Below, in pieces: positions 10,801 to 20,700 of a stretch of 64,000 bases of DNA. The number at the start of each line of letters is the position of its first letter. The stretch's first letter is position 1. Where the stretch lies: NCBI GenBank assembly GCA_031763025.1, contig JASSKH010000005.1, positions 7,293,570 to 7,357,569 on the forward strand. Direction: 5' to 3'. Both the position numbers and the translations under genes were made by a program. This DNA comes from Macrocystis pyrifera. Taxonomy: Eukaryota > Sar > Phaeophyceae > Laminariales > Laminariaceae. The notes beneath the pieces are model-generated. The model saw nothing but the letters and a program-made list of their open reading frames with translations, was not told the DNA's origin and searched no databases.

Positions 10801-12776
10801 CGCGGAGTTGTCAGGGGGATGAGGCAGCAATCACCGCCCAAGAGTGTGTGCACTACCGTCCTCACGCCTCGAATGCTTGCTCTCGAACCCTCATTGCGGG
10901 ATTCGTTGGCGCCATCCATCGTCGCGGCCGGGACGGTGGGGGCAGGGGCGGAGACGAGTCCGCGCATTGCGGGTGGGTATCGCCAGGGGGAGATGGGCGG
11001 AGGGCATGGCGGTCGTACACAGATGGAGAAATCCGGAGGTTGCCAGGAGTGCGGACACTACAAGGGTGGATGGTCTCAGATCGACCCTGGACCCCTCTTT
11101 GGACGAGCAACGATGTATCAGGCCTGCTGATCCTCGTCCAGGGACGGAAAACGTGTTAATCAGAACGCAGAGGAAAATCGACCGGCCGGGCGAAGCACTG
11201 CTGCCTTGGGGCATGACGACGGACGATTCCTGGGAGGCCCAGCAACGCCGGGCGTACACCATGGCTCTGGTGGTCAGCCTCCGGAAGGCGCACGACGCTT
11301 CTTCCGCCACCGTTTCTTTCCTCCCTGCAAGTGCCCTTTGGTCCGTGGGTCGTACAGGGAACTGGATAGGGCTGGCGTGGTTGCAAAGGCGAAAGTCTTC
11401 AGTTGCCGCTGACGTTGAACATGGGCTAACGTGCAGGATATTGTCTAGCACTGGTCGCTGACGGTACTTTTTGCGATTGGTTTTGTCCTGTTCTTAACAA
11501 ACGTCTCGGCGTTTTCGGTGTATTGCAAAATGTTTTCTTGGAGAGGGCCGAGGGCGGCGTAGCCTGCGTTGTGTGTTGTCTAAAATACAGTGAGCTTCGT
11601 CATTGCACCACCACACAACTCTCCATGTATCCATGTTAAACATAGCAGTATGTTTTACGAGATACCAGTTCCTCTTTACACGTTGCAGTGAGTATCTCAC
11701 GTGTGATCGTTCTGTGTCGTCAGCGACCAGAGAAACATTCTAGAGCAGCTATTACTAGCTGCAGTCGTACATAATGTTTTTTTTCTAGGTTTTCTTTGCT
11801 TATTTTGTGACGCCACGCCCACAACGCTTCACCAGCAACAATCATCCCGGCACTGCCAGTCTATCCGAACCAATCTCTTTATATTTCTTGAACCCTACCC
11901 ATGGTCCCCGAGCCAGCGAGTTATGGTTTGAACAATAGAGTCAACAAACTAAAGGGTTCATCGCCATTTGCTGTTTTTTATACGGCGAGGTTTCGCTCTT
12001 TATACCTGGTATACGAGTAAACAACAACTATTGAAAGGGCTGAATGGTTCGTTCTATCGATAGCTCGGGCGCTTCCCTAAACCTGTCGTTCCGACGTTCA
12101 TCAAAATGAATATATCGAGGAAAGAGCGCATCGGTAGCTATCGTCTGAACGACACGTTGACGAAAGTGCTTGTCGACAGCTAGCTGGATCACAGCTGGGT
12201 CGGCTTTGCCGCTGCTCTGCCACTGTTTTTTTTTAATTATTATTACCGTGGGTAGGTTACACAAGCTCGCCCATACGCAACTTCATCGTTCTGTCATGCT
12301 CCGAGTAACTTCTGCGTGAAGGAGTTGTTGTCTCGCCTGTACTGTAAAAAAAAACCGTCCGGACTTCCCCCCAACGCTTAACCACGGCCTCACAGCTCTC
12401 TGTTGACCTCTGCCACCACCCTCCCCCCCCACGGGCCCCCGCTCCGCCCCTGCAACTGAAAACCTGTGCCGAAACCCTCCGGTACCCGTGTCTTTCTTGC
12501 TCGAAAACGCTCTATATCTCCGAACGATAATAGCGAGCTCGGACTCTTGGGGACAAGGACGTCGCGGCTGATGCTCGGAGACAGTTTCAGTCATCCCGGG
12601 ATGAGGCGGACCCGTTGAAGCTCCAGATGTTGATGGCGGACGCCACGAACTACCTTGAGGCCATGCAGGGCTCCACGAGGACGGGGCCTAGCGGCGGTGG
12701 CGGCTCGTGGCTAGATATTGAAGACCCTGAGGACAAGAGGGGGCGGGTGGGAGAGGGGTTTCCATGGCAGCGGTAG
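5723..12776 (+). CDS. LYR-motif protein, LYRM2-like (two exons)
   Basis: Exon A runs from ATG 5723 (or the in-frame ATG 5783) to 6040 and ends in LKEFMHRARVLSLYRGILK, before a GTGTGG donor. Exon B (12534-12776, preceded by ATAATAG) begins RARTLGDKDVAADARRQF, continues through DPLKLQMLM and stops at TAG. Both junctions are phase 0. Across the splice the spacing from LYR to RRQF is 25 residues, as in the LYR (Complex1_LYR) family. The total is 186 or 166 residues. LYR proteins are small mitochondrial helical proteins that act with acyl carrier protein in assembling respiratory complexes or Fe-S proteins. LYRM2 is linked to complex I. The N-terminal 85 residues are Arg/Ala/Ser-rich and could hold a transit peptide. 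The C-terminal 30 residues are a Gly/Asp-rich tail. The 6.5-kb intron is filled with repeats. Confidence 0.7.
6300..6460. repeat. imperfect direct duplication, A-rich
   Basis: Two related blocks carry AATACCGAAA, A-runs, then ACAGTCCTCG and CGTTAAG (about 6306-6390 and 6398-6455). It is low-complexity intron DNA with no coding signal. Confidence 0.45.
6610..7260 (+). repeat. degenerate short tandem repeats
   Basis: A loosely repeated motif of roughly 40-60 bp, of the form AAGG-GGTGTCTATCGGCA...GTAG-TGATAG, recurs across this stretch with much decay. A MITE copy (7064-7167) has inserted inside it. No open frame is convincing. Confidence 0.4.
7064..7167 (+). repeat. MITE family 1, copy 1
   Basis: A 104-bp unit with terminal inverted repeats: TATTACGGGGGGCCAT at the left, and a decayed ATGCCCCCC at the right end. 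The inner arms are AATAGGACC and GGTCCTATT. It matches the copies at 10389, 49220 and 59283. It has no coding capacity and would have to be moved by a transposase in trans. Confidence 0.75.
7514..7889 (+). other. CAG-repeat region, possible polyQ exon
   Basis: (GCA)n runs at 7514-7541 and a perfect (CAG)16 at 7770-7817 sit in open frames on the plus strand. One frame reads KAADFKEKAVLDRSTRAK followed by a long polyglutamine stretch, which looks more protein-like than the polyalanine and polyserine frames. Splice boundaries cannot be fixed. The region could be the first part of a gene continuing into the exon-like block at 8029, or simply intronic microsatellite. Confidence 0.3.
8029..8226 (+). 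CDS. candidate internal exon of unknown gene
   Basis: The segment is bounded by a good acceptor (CACCCCCAG) and a good donor (GTAAGAG). It encodes 65 residues without a stop, including LLQRVVRELQKATEISLYME and SVIQPDLFLQILEMEFLPS, an amphipathic helical sequence. I do not recognise the family. It lies on the plus strand inside the LYR intron, so it would belong to a nested gene or to an alternative transcript. Its phases do not match directly with the exon at 9755. Confidence 0.4.
8495..8710 (+). repeat. R2 dispersed repeat, copy 1
   Basis: About 215 bp from TTCACATTAAATC through CCTAGAGAGATACTGATT, an A-run and AACAACAACACAAGCA. It is nearly identical to 48118-48337. The first half recurs at 43652-43775 and 43285-43352. 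A (GTT)n run precedes it. The internal A-run and variable 5' extent suggest a retroposed repeat. The class is not determined. Confidence 0.6.
8886..9222 (-). CDS. two weak exon-like segments, minus strand
   Basis: A segment near 9222-9066 encodes DDKSFDRPPYSLAILTGRQV and then GEAIAYFESTIALFGTTE, ending at a GTGAAG donor. A second, near 9010-8886, encodes ENGMALFGNCFPS and DEFALNFKLSQRVQVQ, bounded by TGCAG and GTATTC. I recognise no family. They lie antisense in the LYR intron and may be chance open frames. Confidence 0.22.
9755..10212 (+). CDS. candidate two-exon gene segment of unknown function
   Basis: Exon 9755-9870 (acceptor TTAGCGTTGCAG, donor GTGAGC) and exon 10085-10212 (acceptor CAATTGGCAG, donor GTGAGC) have matching phases. 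They encode AYVSSACGILQ, then GDFSNENLPTGNTAKGV, then after the splice SIDAGGDDAAGG and NEWTGLALGQDDKVAGLMRP. About 81 residues result. An upstream open block near 9530-9660 (NDTLYPLPQAGAQRPEPAPY) may be an earlier exon. The family is not recognised. The second exon ends in phase 0 and could in principle also join the LYR last exon at 12534, so an alternative transcript of that locus is possible. Confidence 0.4.
10389..10497 (+). repeat. MITE family 1, copy 2
   Basis: A 109-bp unit, best preserved in its ends: TATTACGGGGGTCCATAG at the left and the reverse complement CTATGGACCCCCGTAATA at the right. The interior is A/T-rich with CCTATATATTTTCCTATTT. It has the same orientation as the copy at 7064. 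Confidence 0.8.
11185..11217 (-). repeat. 33-bp fossil match to the element-A reverse transcriptase
   Basis: On the minus strand these 33 bases are identical to element A at about 29351-29383, covering the RT motif VMPQGSSASPG. The flanks do not match. It is either a tiny retroelement relic or filler DNA copied in during break repair. It has no function of its own. Confidence 0.5.
11218..12533. other. LYR intron, distal part, no gene seen
   Basis: Open frames occur on both strands between 10.8 and 11.5 kb but have no recognisable family and no consistent splice signals. From 11.5 to 12.5 kb the sequence is A/T-rich with homopolymer runs. I see only intronic DNA here. Confidence 0.4.
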
Positions 12777-12959
12777 CGTTCCCTGTTTAGTTATTGACGC
12801 TGGTTCAATACGCGTGCGCCGGCGGTCACGATCCTGCCTAGATTATACAGGACGTGGGCGTCACCTGTCGAGGGATACCGGCAGCATATCATAGTGACAG
12901 CACATCCAATACACGTGGGCTTGTGCGAGTTGTGATTGTGACTTGATCATTTGATTTGA

Positions 12960-13280
12960 TTGCCTAGCCCGGTGGAAACACTGCGGCGTGAGGTAGCGAA
13001 GAGGGCAGGAATTGGGACGGGACCTACTGGTGGTAGTGGCGCAGTAGGCGTTGAGTACGGGGAGGTGCGCGAGGCCTACACCTCCAAGTTGTGCTCCAGG
13101 TGCCACGAGGCGCTCCAGCCGATGCTTGACGAGCGACGCAAAAATATTCACGCCGTACGCCGTTGTTCCACAACGAGCTGTGTGTGCCTGTGGAATTGGG
13201 ACGTAGGCGCTTGTCGCAACGTCAGGGTTTTTTTCCCCACGATAACACGCACCACGGCCAGCGACCGGGAAGATTCATAA
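12960..13280 (+). pseudogene. Fanzor / TnpB-like C-terminal remnant
   Basis: The open frame encodes EAYTSKLCSRCHEALQPML, then a second cysteine pair in RRCSTTSCVCLWNWDVGACR. This is the zinc ribbon embedded before the last RuvC motif of OrfB/TnpB proteins, with the catalytic Asp in WNWDVGACRN. The EAYTSKLCSRC form and the wide spacing between cysteine pairs match the eukaryotic Fanzor branch. Fanzors are RNA-guided nucleases carried by eukaryotic transposons. Only about 100 C-terminal residues are seen. The wedge and earlier RuvC motifs are not found upstream, where the LYR gene ends at 12776. The frame closes with a stop soon after the last motif. It is probably a truncated insertion behind the LYR gene. 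Confidence 0.65.
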
Positions 13281-13289
13281 GGGCCTACC

Positions 13290-14110
13290 ACCGTGCTCCC
13301 TCGTATTAATAGTTTAGTTCCACAACTTTTTTTCGTGGCATGCCCTTTATTATATATTACCAGGTATTATTTTGGACTCTACAAGGGGGGAAGTGTGACG
13401 AGAGACGGGTCAATAAGAGATGAAGTACTATTTGGGGGTGGTTTAGGGGGTGTAGAGGTTCCAGTGTTTTTTTCATTAAATGCCTGCCTACCTCTGCTTT
13501 TACTGCCTGCTCAAGAGGCAACCGGTGTAGTAAAAATGGAGTCACAAACAAAAAATCAGTTTTCTCCATTCAACTACGATTAAATTTGCCTCCCTGTTTC
13601 TCCAACATGCGCGGTACTCTGTTAGTGTTTGTGTACGGTGGAGAGAACGATGAAGATATGTTGTTCCCGATCAAAATTAACAAACAGCAATATAGACTTA
13701 CTTACAGACATCTTCCTCGCTGAGCGTGCTCGATTGGTACATCCCTGACATCTCAGAGCTCCCACTTGGACACCGCCTCCTTCTACTCCTTCCCGGCGCG
13801 AGCCTTTTATCCCTTTTTTCTTCTTTCGTTTTGTGTGTGTGCGTGTACCCAAAGCGCGGCACCGCGGGCGAGCCCGGCGCCGTCGTGGGTGTCAGCGGGC
13901 GCTGGCGGGTAGAGGGGGGGTTGAAAGGAGCGCGGTGGCCGTTTTCGTGGCCAGGCGTCGCGTGTGCCTCGAGACACGAGGGAGGCATGAATGGGCTCTG
14001 TCTGGCGTCCTGGTGTCGGGTTGGATATATTATGTACGAGTCTGTAAGGGCCGTTCGGGATTGCAAATATAATTCAAGCGGCGCTTGTTTTTGCGACCAA
14101 GCTGATTTTC
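13290..14110. other. no recognisable gene
   Basis: The open frames here (for example 13726-14133) show no family, and their composition follows the local G/T bias. I see no repeat shared with the rest of the window. Confidence 0.3.
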
Positions 14111-14212
14111 GCAGAGAGAGCATCGCAGTCTGAGCACCAACATTGTCGAGCTGGCGAACGAGGGCCACGGTCAGCACCGGGCTTCACCCGAGGCGCGCGA
14201 CGGCGGTAAAAG
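14111..14212 (+). repeat. duplicated exon-like segment, copy 1
   Basis: About 100 bp are nearly identical to 22418-22512. One frame reads REHRSLSTNIVELANEGHGQ. It is preceded by TGATTTTCGCAG, a good acceptor. The open frame continues to the right into the gag-like fossil. Confidence 0.55.
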
Positions 14213-15357
14213 CCCACGGAAAAGTCACGGCGGACCTGTGGCGGTCCTGGGTCCTGGGAAGGACAAAAGTTTTACGTGGCGCGTGGTTGCTTCCACGTGT
14301 CCGAGGGAATGTCGCACGGCCTCGTGTGTCACATCCCGACGACGGTCGCCGGAGCACCAGATGGTGCGGTGGAGCAGCTGCGCTCTTTGTCGGGTTTTCT
14401 GGTGCTGGACTTCTGCCCAACCGCGCCAGCGGGGGGGATTCCCAACGGGTATGCCCGCCGAGATCCACTTCGGCACCTTCATCGCCGCATTCATGGCCGT
14501 CCTCGACCACCGCATGGAGGACGCCCCGGTGATGTGCACGTACACAGTCAGGAGCGTGCGGGATGCGCTCGCGCAGGTCGAGGGAGAACTCCGGGCGTAC
14601 CTGCAGTCACATCGCCTGGTCCTTGCCCCGTACAACGCGCAGGTGCGAAACGTGCTCGTACAGACCATCAACGCCGGGTCAAAATATGCCATGTACAAGC
14701 TCGCCGTCGACGTAGCAGTCGTGCCGAGGCAGTATCCCCTCGTGCCACCTTCGCCGGGCAGCGGCCCTCTCAGCCGCCCGCCTTCAAGCAGCTACGGGCG
14801 CTCGTGAAGGAAGGCAGCACGAACAGTCTGGTCGTGCGCTCTGAAATGTAGTCCCGCGTGCGCGCAACCACAAAGGGTGGGGGCTCGGGTAAGTGCAAGA
14901 CCCCCCAGGCGCCAACAGACGAAAGACAACTGTCGCGAAGGGCGGTACGGGCTCCGGGGGTGTGGGGGGGACGCCCTCCAAGCGGCCCGCCGCCCTGGGT
15001 AACCTGCCGATCAACGCGTGTCGCTACGCGTGGAGGGGTGACGACTGCCCCAGGCCCGCCTGTCCTTTCGATCATCACCAAGTCTCCCCTTCAGCCCGCG
15101 CTGGAGGCGCAGGCCAGGCGCGAAGCACGTTATCCCTCCCCCCCCCACTCCTCCTCCGCCCCAGCAGCTGCAGGCTTCCGTCGCCGGGGGAAGCGGCGCA
15201 GCTGGGGGGGCGGGGGACGGCCGCCGAGTGTCGCGCGGTTCAGCAGGAGTTACACTGGGAGCGGGAACGGTGCGGCCCCCTCGGGCGCTGGAGCGGCCAG
15301 GGGTGGAGGCCGCAACTGACAATACGGCCTCTGCCGCCAGGCAGGGCCGACCACGAC

Positions 15358-15388
<31 letters not shown>

Positions 15389-15430
15389 AGCGAGGCTTTC
15401 GTTGACGCCTTGGGGTCCGTGGGACTTGCA
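14113..15430 (+). mobile_element. gag-like retroelement fossil with CCCH finger (tentative)
   Basis: The region has dense coding character, with EIHFGTFIAAFMAVLDHRME and later SYAMYK-like helical text, followed by a Gly/Pro-rich tail and the cysteine/histidine pattern CRYAWRGDDCPRPACPFDHH (near 15010-15075). A CCCH-type finger at the end of a helical protein is what the gag of element B (33.0-33.7 kb) also shows. I infer a gag-type protein of a retroelement, possibly of the DIRS-like element that follows. It is an interrupted fossil. No terminal repeats were found. Confidence 0.35.
15358..15386 (+). repeat. 29-base poly-G run
   Basis: An uninterrupted G tract of 29 bases. It could form a G-quadruplex, and it is also a place where assembly or basecalling length errors are likely. 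Confidence 0.85.
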
Positions 15431-15754
15431 CGGCGCTCCCACACCAGGGTCGGTTTCGCCGGCCTTGTTTCATGGTGAGTGTCTTGACACTAAACAGCCT
15501 GGTGTGAATACGAACTACGCAGCACAGAGAGTGTTGACGTGCCATAAATGGGTTGGCGGTAGGGAAAGCAGGACAGCAGACCAGGCGGAATTTATTGCAG
15601 CGTCGGGCGCCGCAGGCCCGGGTAGGTCGATTCACGTACCGTCCATGCCAGATCGTCTCTCCCTCGCCCTCTCTTCGCACGAGCACCCGGGCGTGTTTTC
15701 GTGGTTGAGGTAGGACGACCACGAGGGTGCACGCAACAGACAACCACGAGGGCC

Positions 15755-17745
15755 AGGTTTCCTCTTTCCCTTTAGACATGACAACCGCCCACAGCCTACA
15801 GCTGCCTGAGTGCGAGGGCCTGCCCCCCCCAGGCTTGGCCCCCCCACCCGCGCGCGTCGGCCGTACCGACCCGCGGGATGGCTCATTCAACCGTCGCCAG
15901 TGAACCAGGACTAAGTTCCCCCGTCATGCCCACAGAACAAGCTTTCACAGCCTGCAGCTGCTTGACTGCGAGGGCTAAGTTCCCCCTCCTGCGAGCGTCG
16001 ACTGTCCCGACATCGCGAGAGGCTCGTTTAGCTTTGGTGTTTTTTGTTTCAGAGGACTGGGTTCCCCCTTTTCCCTTGCAGACGAAGCAATATTTCACAG
16101 ACTGCAGTTGCGCAAGTGTGAGGGCTCGGCCCCTCAGGGCTCGGTTCCCCTTGCCGTGCGTGCCGCCTGCCCCGAACCACGGGAGACTCATGCAACCCAT
16201 GCAACCGCTGCTCGCGTACGGGGCTAGGTTCCCCAGGGTGTTGGTTCCCCCTTCCTTCGACAGGAGGGCGTTCATAACCTGCCTTTGCTTAAGTGCGAGG
16301 GCTAGGTTCCCCCCCCTTGCGAGTGCCGGCAGCACCGACATCGCGAGATGCTCACTCCGTTTTGGTATTTTGCTTTCGAGGACCAGGTTCCCTTTTTCCC
16401 GTCAGACAAGGCAACCGTCCGCAGCCCACAGCTGCGTGAGTGCGAGGGCTGGGTCCCCCCAGGGCTTAGTTCCCCCTTCCGCGCGTGTCGGCCATACCGA
16501 ACCGCGGGGAGCTTCATTCAACCGTCGCCAGCGCACAAGGGCTAGATTTACCCAGGGCTAGGTTCCCCCGTCATGTCAACAGAACAAGTTTTCACAGCCT
16601 GCAGCTGCTTGAGTGCGAGGGCTAGGTTCCCCAGGGCTAGTTTCTCCCTTCCGCGAGCGTCGGCTGTCCCGATAACGCGAGAGGCTCGTCCGGCTTTGGT
16701 GTTGTTATTTCCGAGGGCTGGGTCCCCTCGTACCCTGTCAGACATGACAACAGTCTATAGCCTGCAGCTGCTCGAGTGCGAGGGCTAGGTTCCCCAGGGC
16801 TAGCTTCCCCCTCCCGCGAGCGTCGGCTGGGTCGACATCGCGAGAAGGTCATTCAGCTTCGGTGTTTGTTTTGCTTTCCGAAAGCCGGGTTCTCTTTTTC
16901 CCTTTCAGGCGGGACGACAGTTCACAGCCGGTAGCTGCTTGAGTACGAGGGCTAGGTCCCCCAGGGCTAGGTTCTCCCTCCCGCGAGCGTCGGCCGTGCC
17001 GACATCGCGAGAGGATCTTTTAGCTTTGGTGTGTTTGTTTCTGAGGGCTGGGTTCCCTCTTTCCCTTTCAGACGGGACAACAGTTCACAGCCTGTAGCTA
17101 CTTGAGTGCGAGGGCTAGGTTTTCCAGGGCTAGGTTCCTCCTCCCGCGAGGGTCGGTGCCGACATCGCACAAGGCTCGTTCAGCATTGGTGTGTTCGTTT
17201 CCGAGGGCTGGGTTCCCCCATTTCCCTTGCGGACGGGACAACAGGTCACAACCTGCACCTGCTTGAGTGCGAGAGCTAGGTTCCCCTCTCGTGAAGGTCG
17301 GCTGTGCCGACATCGGGAGAGGCTCATTCGGCTTTGGTGTTTTCTTGTTTTCGAAGGGTTGGGTTCCCACTTTCCCCTTCAGAGGGGGCACCCAGTTCGC
17401 ACTCGGCAGTTGGGCGAGTGCGAGGGCTCGGACCCCCAGGGCTCGCCCTCCCCCTCCCGCGCGTGTCGCCAGTACCGAACCGCGGAAGGCTCATTCAGTC
17501 GCCGCTTGTGTACGAGGGCTAGGTTCCCCAGGGCTAGGTTTCCCCCCCCCGGTAAAAGGTCAACGTTCGCAAGCCCGCAGCTGCGTGAGTGCGAGGGCTC
17601 GGTTCCCCGGGGCTAGGTTCCCCAGGGCTAGGTCCATTGTTCCTTCAGATAGGAGAAGGTTCACAACCAGCTGTTGACCGAGTGCTCGGGCGCGGTTCCC
17701 CTGGGACGGATTCCCCCTCCCGCGAGGGTCGTCTGTGACAACCTC
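15755..17745 (+). repeat. tandem array, about 12 units of about 160 bp
   Basis: Landmarks CAGCTGC-TGAGTGCGAGGGCT recur near 15810, 15965, 16115, 16295, 16440, 16613, 16780, 16947, 17107, 17270, 17430 and 17592, so the period is about 145-180 bp. Units are of two kinds. One carries CGACATCGCGAGAGGCTCGT, and the other carries CCGAACCGCGG-GGCTCATTCA. Many units contain a pyrimidine tract ending TTTCCCTTTCAG, which looks like a splice acceptor. Unit length is not a multiple of three, so the long open frames here (such as 15878-16561) are not proteins. The array abuts the DIRS-like fossil. Confidence 0.85.
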
Positions 17746-20700
17746 GCGCCAAAACTCCGAGGTAGTGGGGCCAGTCACCCCTAACCGCGGCGCGAGCGTA
17801 CCCCGAACAAACGCACAACAGAACGCAAGAAAGATAGCGAGAAAACAGAGGGACAGATACCCGGGAGCCGGCAGCGGCTCACAACGGTACCGCAGCCGGA
17901 GCCCGAAGACCGTAGTCCATCTTTCGCGCGGGTCGACGGTACCAGCCGGGCAAAAGGATCGCTTTGAAGGACTGTCTACCGGTGACAGTTCGCGCCGTAC
18001 TACCCTCGTACAAAACGAAGGATGCCAGCAAAACCCGTACGTGCTCGAACACATGCGCATTTCAGGATCGAAACAGTGGCCGTCGGAGCCGCGGCGAGGC
18101 GAAATATGCCGGCCACGAGTAGCCAAGCACACATTCGATCGGGTCGAGTCGCGGACAGGTAGCGGGTCAGCACGCTCGCGGCTTCCTGATGGGGAGTCGC
18201 TCAGTCCACCGCGGACCGAACTCATGGTACGGACCTGGGATACAGAAAAAGCCAACCTTGTTGAGGAAAACCTCGATGCACCCGGCAAAAAGGAACTGCT
18301 GTACAAGCTTACCGACATTCGCACTGACCTGACGAGACATTACCGTGGCGTCGTAGGCGACGTCGCCTGAGCGCTGGGAGGGTCTCTGATAGCCCCACCG
18401 GTAGATGCCACGAAAAGACAGCGGTATTTTGATGACATGAAAAGTGTTGGTGCCATTAATAAATTGATCACGATAGTTACCAGAGGGGTCCCGGTGAAGC
18501 CAGTACCCCACAGGTGGGGTCTGTGGGGTCTGGAGTATGGTAACCACCGCAGCGCCTCCGGGCACTTGCCAGTGACTTGGGAAGGATTTGTTAATATGTA
18601 AGACGTCAGAAATGTCTCGTGATAAAGAAAGCGGCCGGACACGAAATTCCGAACCTAGGGGTGTCACCGCTGGGAGAAGTCGTCACGCGCAAAGGTCCGG
18701 ATCATTAACGACTTCTCCTTCGAGACGTAGAACAAGAAAAAAGGGGGTTTGAAGGCAGACACCGACTCGGACAGCGTGCCGCAGTGCCTGTGCGCAGAGG
18801 CCTTGCCAAAACAAAATTCCTTGCCGAATTAGTCAGTTTGAGAAAGAAATACCCGACGAAACTTATTTTGATCAGCAAGGCTGACGTGTCTGACGCCTTT
18901 CGCAACGTTGGAATAGACCCCGATGAGGGAATTGGTGGTCATCGATTTTCCTCTGACGTTCGGGTGGTCAGGGTCCCCGGGTTTCTGGGGCAAGATGTCG
19001 GCAGCCGCTGAACACGCTCACTGTAACACCACGGTGGCGCCGGCCCAGATACTGAGGAACGTACATGATGGCTCACGTGAAGGTGGTAGACCAGTGGGAA
19101 GAAGGAAACCCAACGACCGTACCCGCCGACGCTAAAAACCGAGCCAATCGTGGGGATGGGGGGTCGGACCCCATCTTCGGTACCGTATATGTGGACGACT
19201 ATTAATACTTGCGAATCAAGGTACAGCATTCAGACGTAGACTCGTCCGCGTTAATCACCTCTGCCTCACTAGCCTCCGACCACGTGCGTTTGTTCGGGGC
19301 AGGCCGATCCTAGCGCCAAAACAGAGTACAGATTGGAACTCCACGATTGATGCCCTGGGATTCACCATAAACTCGCACACTGTGAGAGTCTCCTTGACAC
19401 GTGAAAAAACCGAAGCGATCAAAAGCCTGTTGTTCGATCAATGATCAATGGCCTATGTGCAGACGACACGCCAAAGCGAGGGACGTCCTCAATATGGCGG
19501 GGGAAAAGCTCTGGAACCTGACATACGTAGTACGCGCCTGCAGATATTTCATGTGGAGACTGTTGAGGCTCACGGGGCTGCGTAATGAGCGAAACCCTAG
19601 GGATCAGCACAGCGTGAGACTAGGCAGGGAGTTTCATGCCGACCTCCTCTTTTGAAAGTGGGCGATAAATTGCAAGCTTCTACAAGTAGCGAGGGCAACT
19701 AGTGCGCCCTGTTGCACCGCGCCAGAGCGACCGGCCAAACGGCACTACCTATTCGATACCAGTTTCGAAGTGGTCGGTGTGTACTGCGTCGAGAAGAAGG
19801 TTTACTGGAGCTGCGGCCTACCGCCTGCATTATCGGCAGAACTGACACGGGAGGCCGGACGACGCGAACCTTATACCATCACGATCGACTTCTTGGAACC
19901 ACTGGGGGTGGTAGTGACGGCGTGGGTGATGCTTTAATTGACAGGGGACAGGCCAGTGTCGGTAGAAGATCCGATCGCGATGCGTGGCGATGATGTGGCC
20001 GCCGCCACGTGGGTTAATTAGTGCGACGAGGCGAAACACAGGAGGACCTGCTTACTGATGAGAATGCTCGACCGCCTCGAAATCAAGGGCGGGTGCAGCC
20101 ACGTTCCCAAGCAGATACCCGGCGTGCAAAATGCCTTAGCGGATGGCATATCGCGCTGGCCCCGAGCCGACCTGGCAGAAGAAGTAAGGGAAGTGACTGA
20201 TGGTAACGAACGGGTGGAGCAGGATATCGGCCACCAGAGGTTCAAGATCTTTGACGTCGTGCTCGGACCCAAATAACATTTCTAGCCGGCATGATGATCG
20301 GTTGTGGGACGTCATGGTCGACGGACCGGACTCGGTTTGAACTTGCGTGCACGGCACCCTGTGGGGACCACACTGCACCCCCCCCTCGTCCCCCCCTTTC
20401 ACTCCTTTTTAGCCGGTGGTGTCAACAGGAACAGGGCAAAGAAAGATGGAGGATAAGAGGGAGGTGGCGCGTTCTGTGGAGACGGTAGCCCTGGGGTCGG
20501 TTGGAGAAAGTACGCAGAAAAATTGCTCGAGTAGGTGGAAGGTCTGGGTTGCGAAAAGGGAAGCGCAGGGCAAGGGGTCCTGGCTGCAACATAATCCCGA
20601 CAACCCCAAGCTAGTCCTGTCGGAATTGATGGAGAGAACATGGCGAGTCGGTGCTACGTGCAGAACCAGCAGTCCACTGTGAGGGAGTATCTTGCCGCTA

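Noticed and set aside
10844-11461. overlapping long frames on both strands in the LYR intron
   Set aside because: Arg-rich, mutually antisense, no recognised domain and no consistent splice sites.
15878-16561. 227-codon open frame
   Set aside because: It runs through tandem units whose length is not a multiple of three. Similar frames occur in all phases, so it is a by-product of the array.
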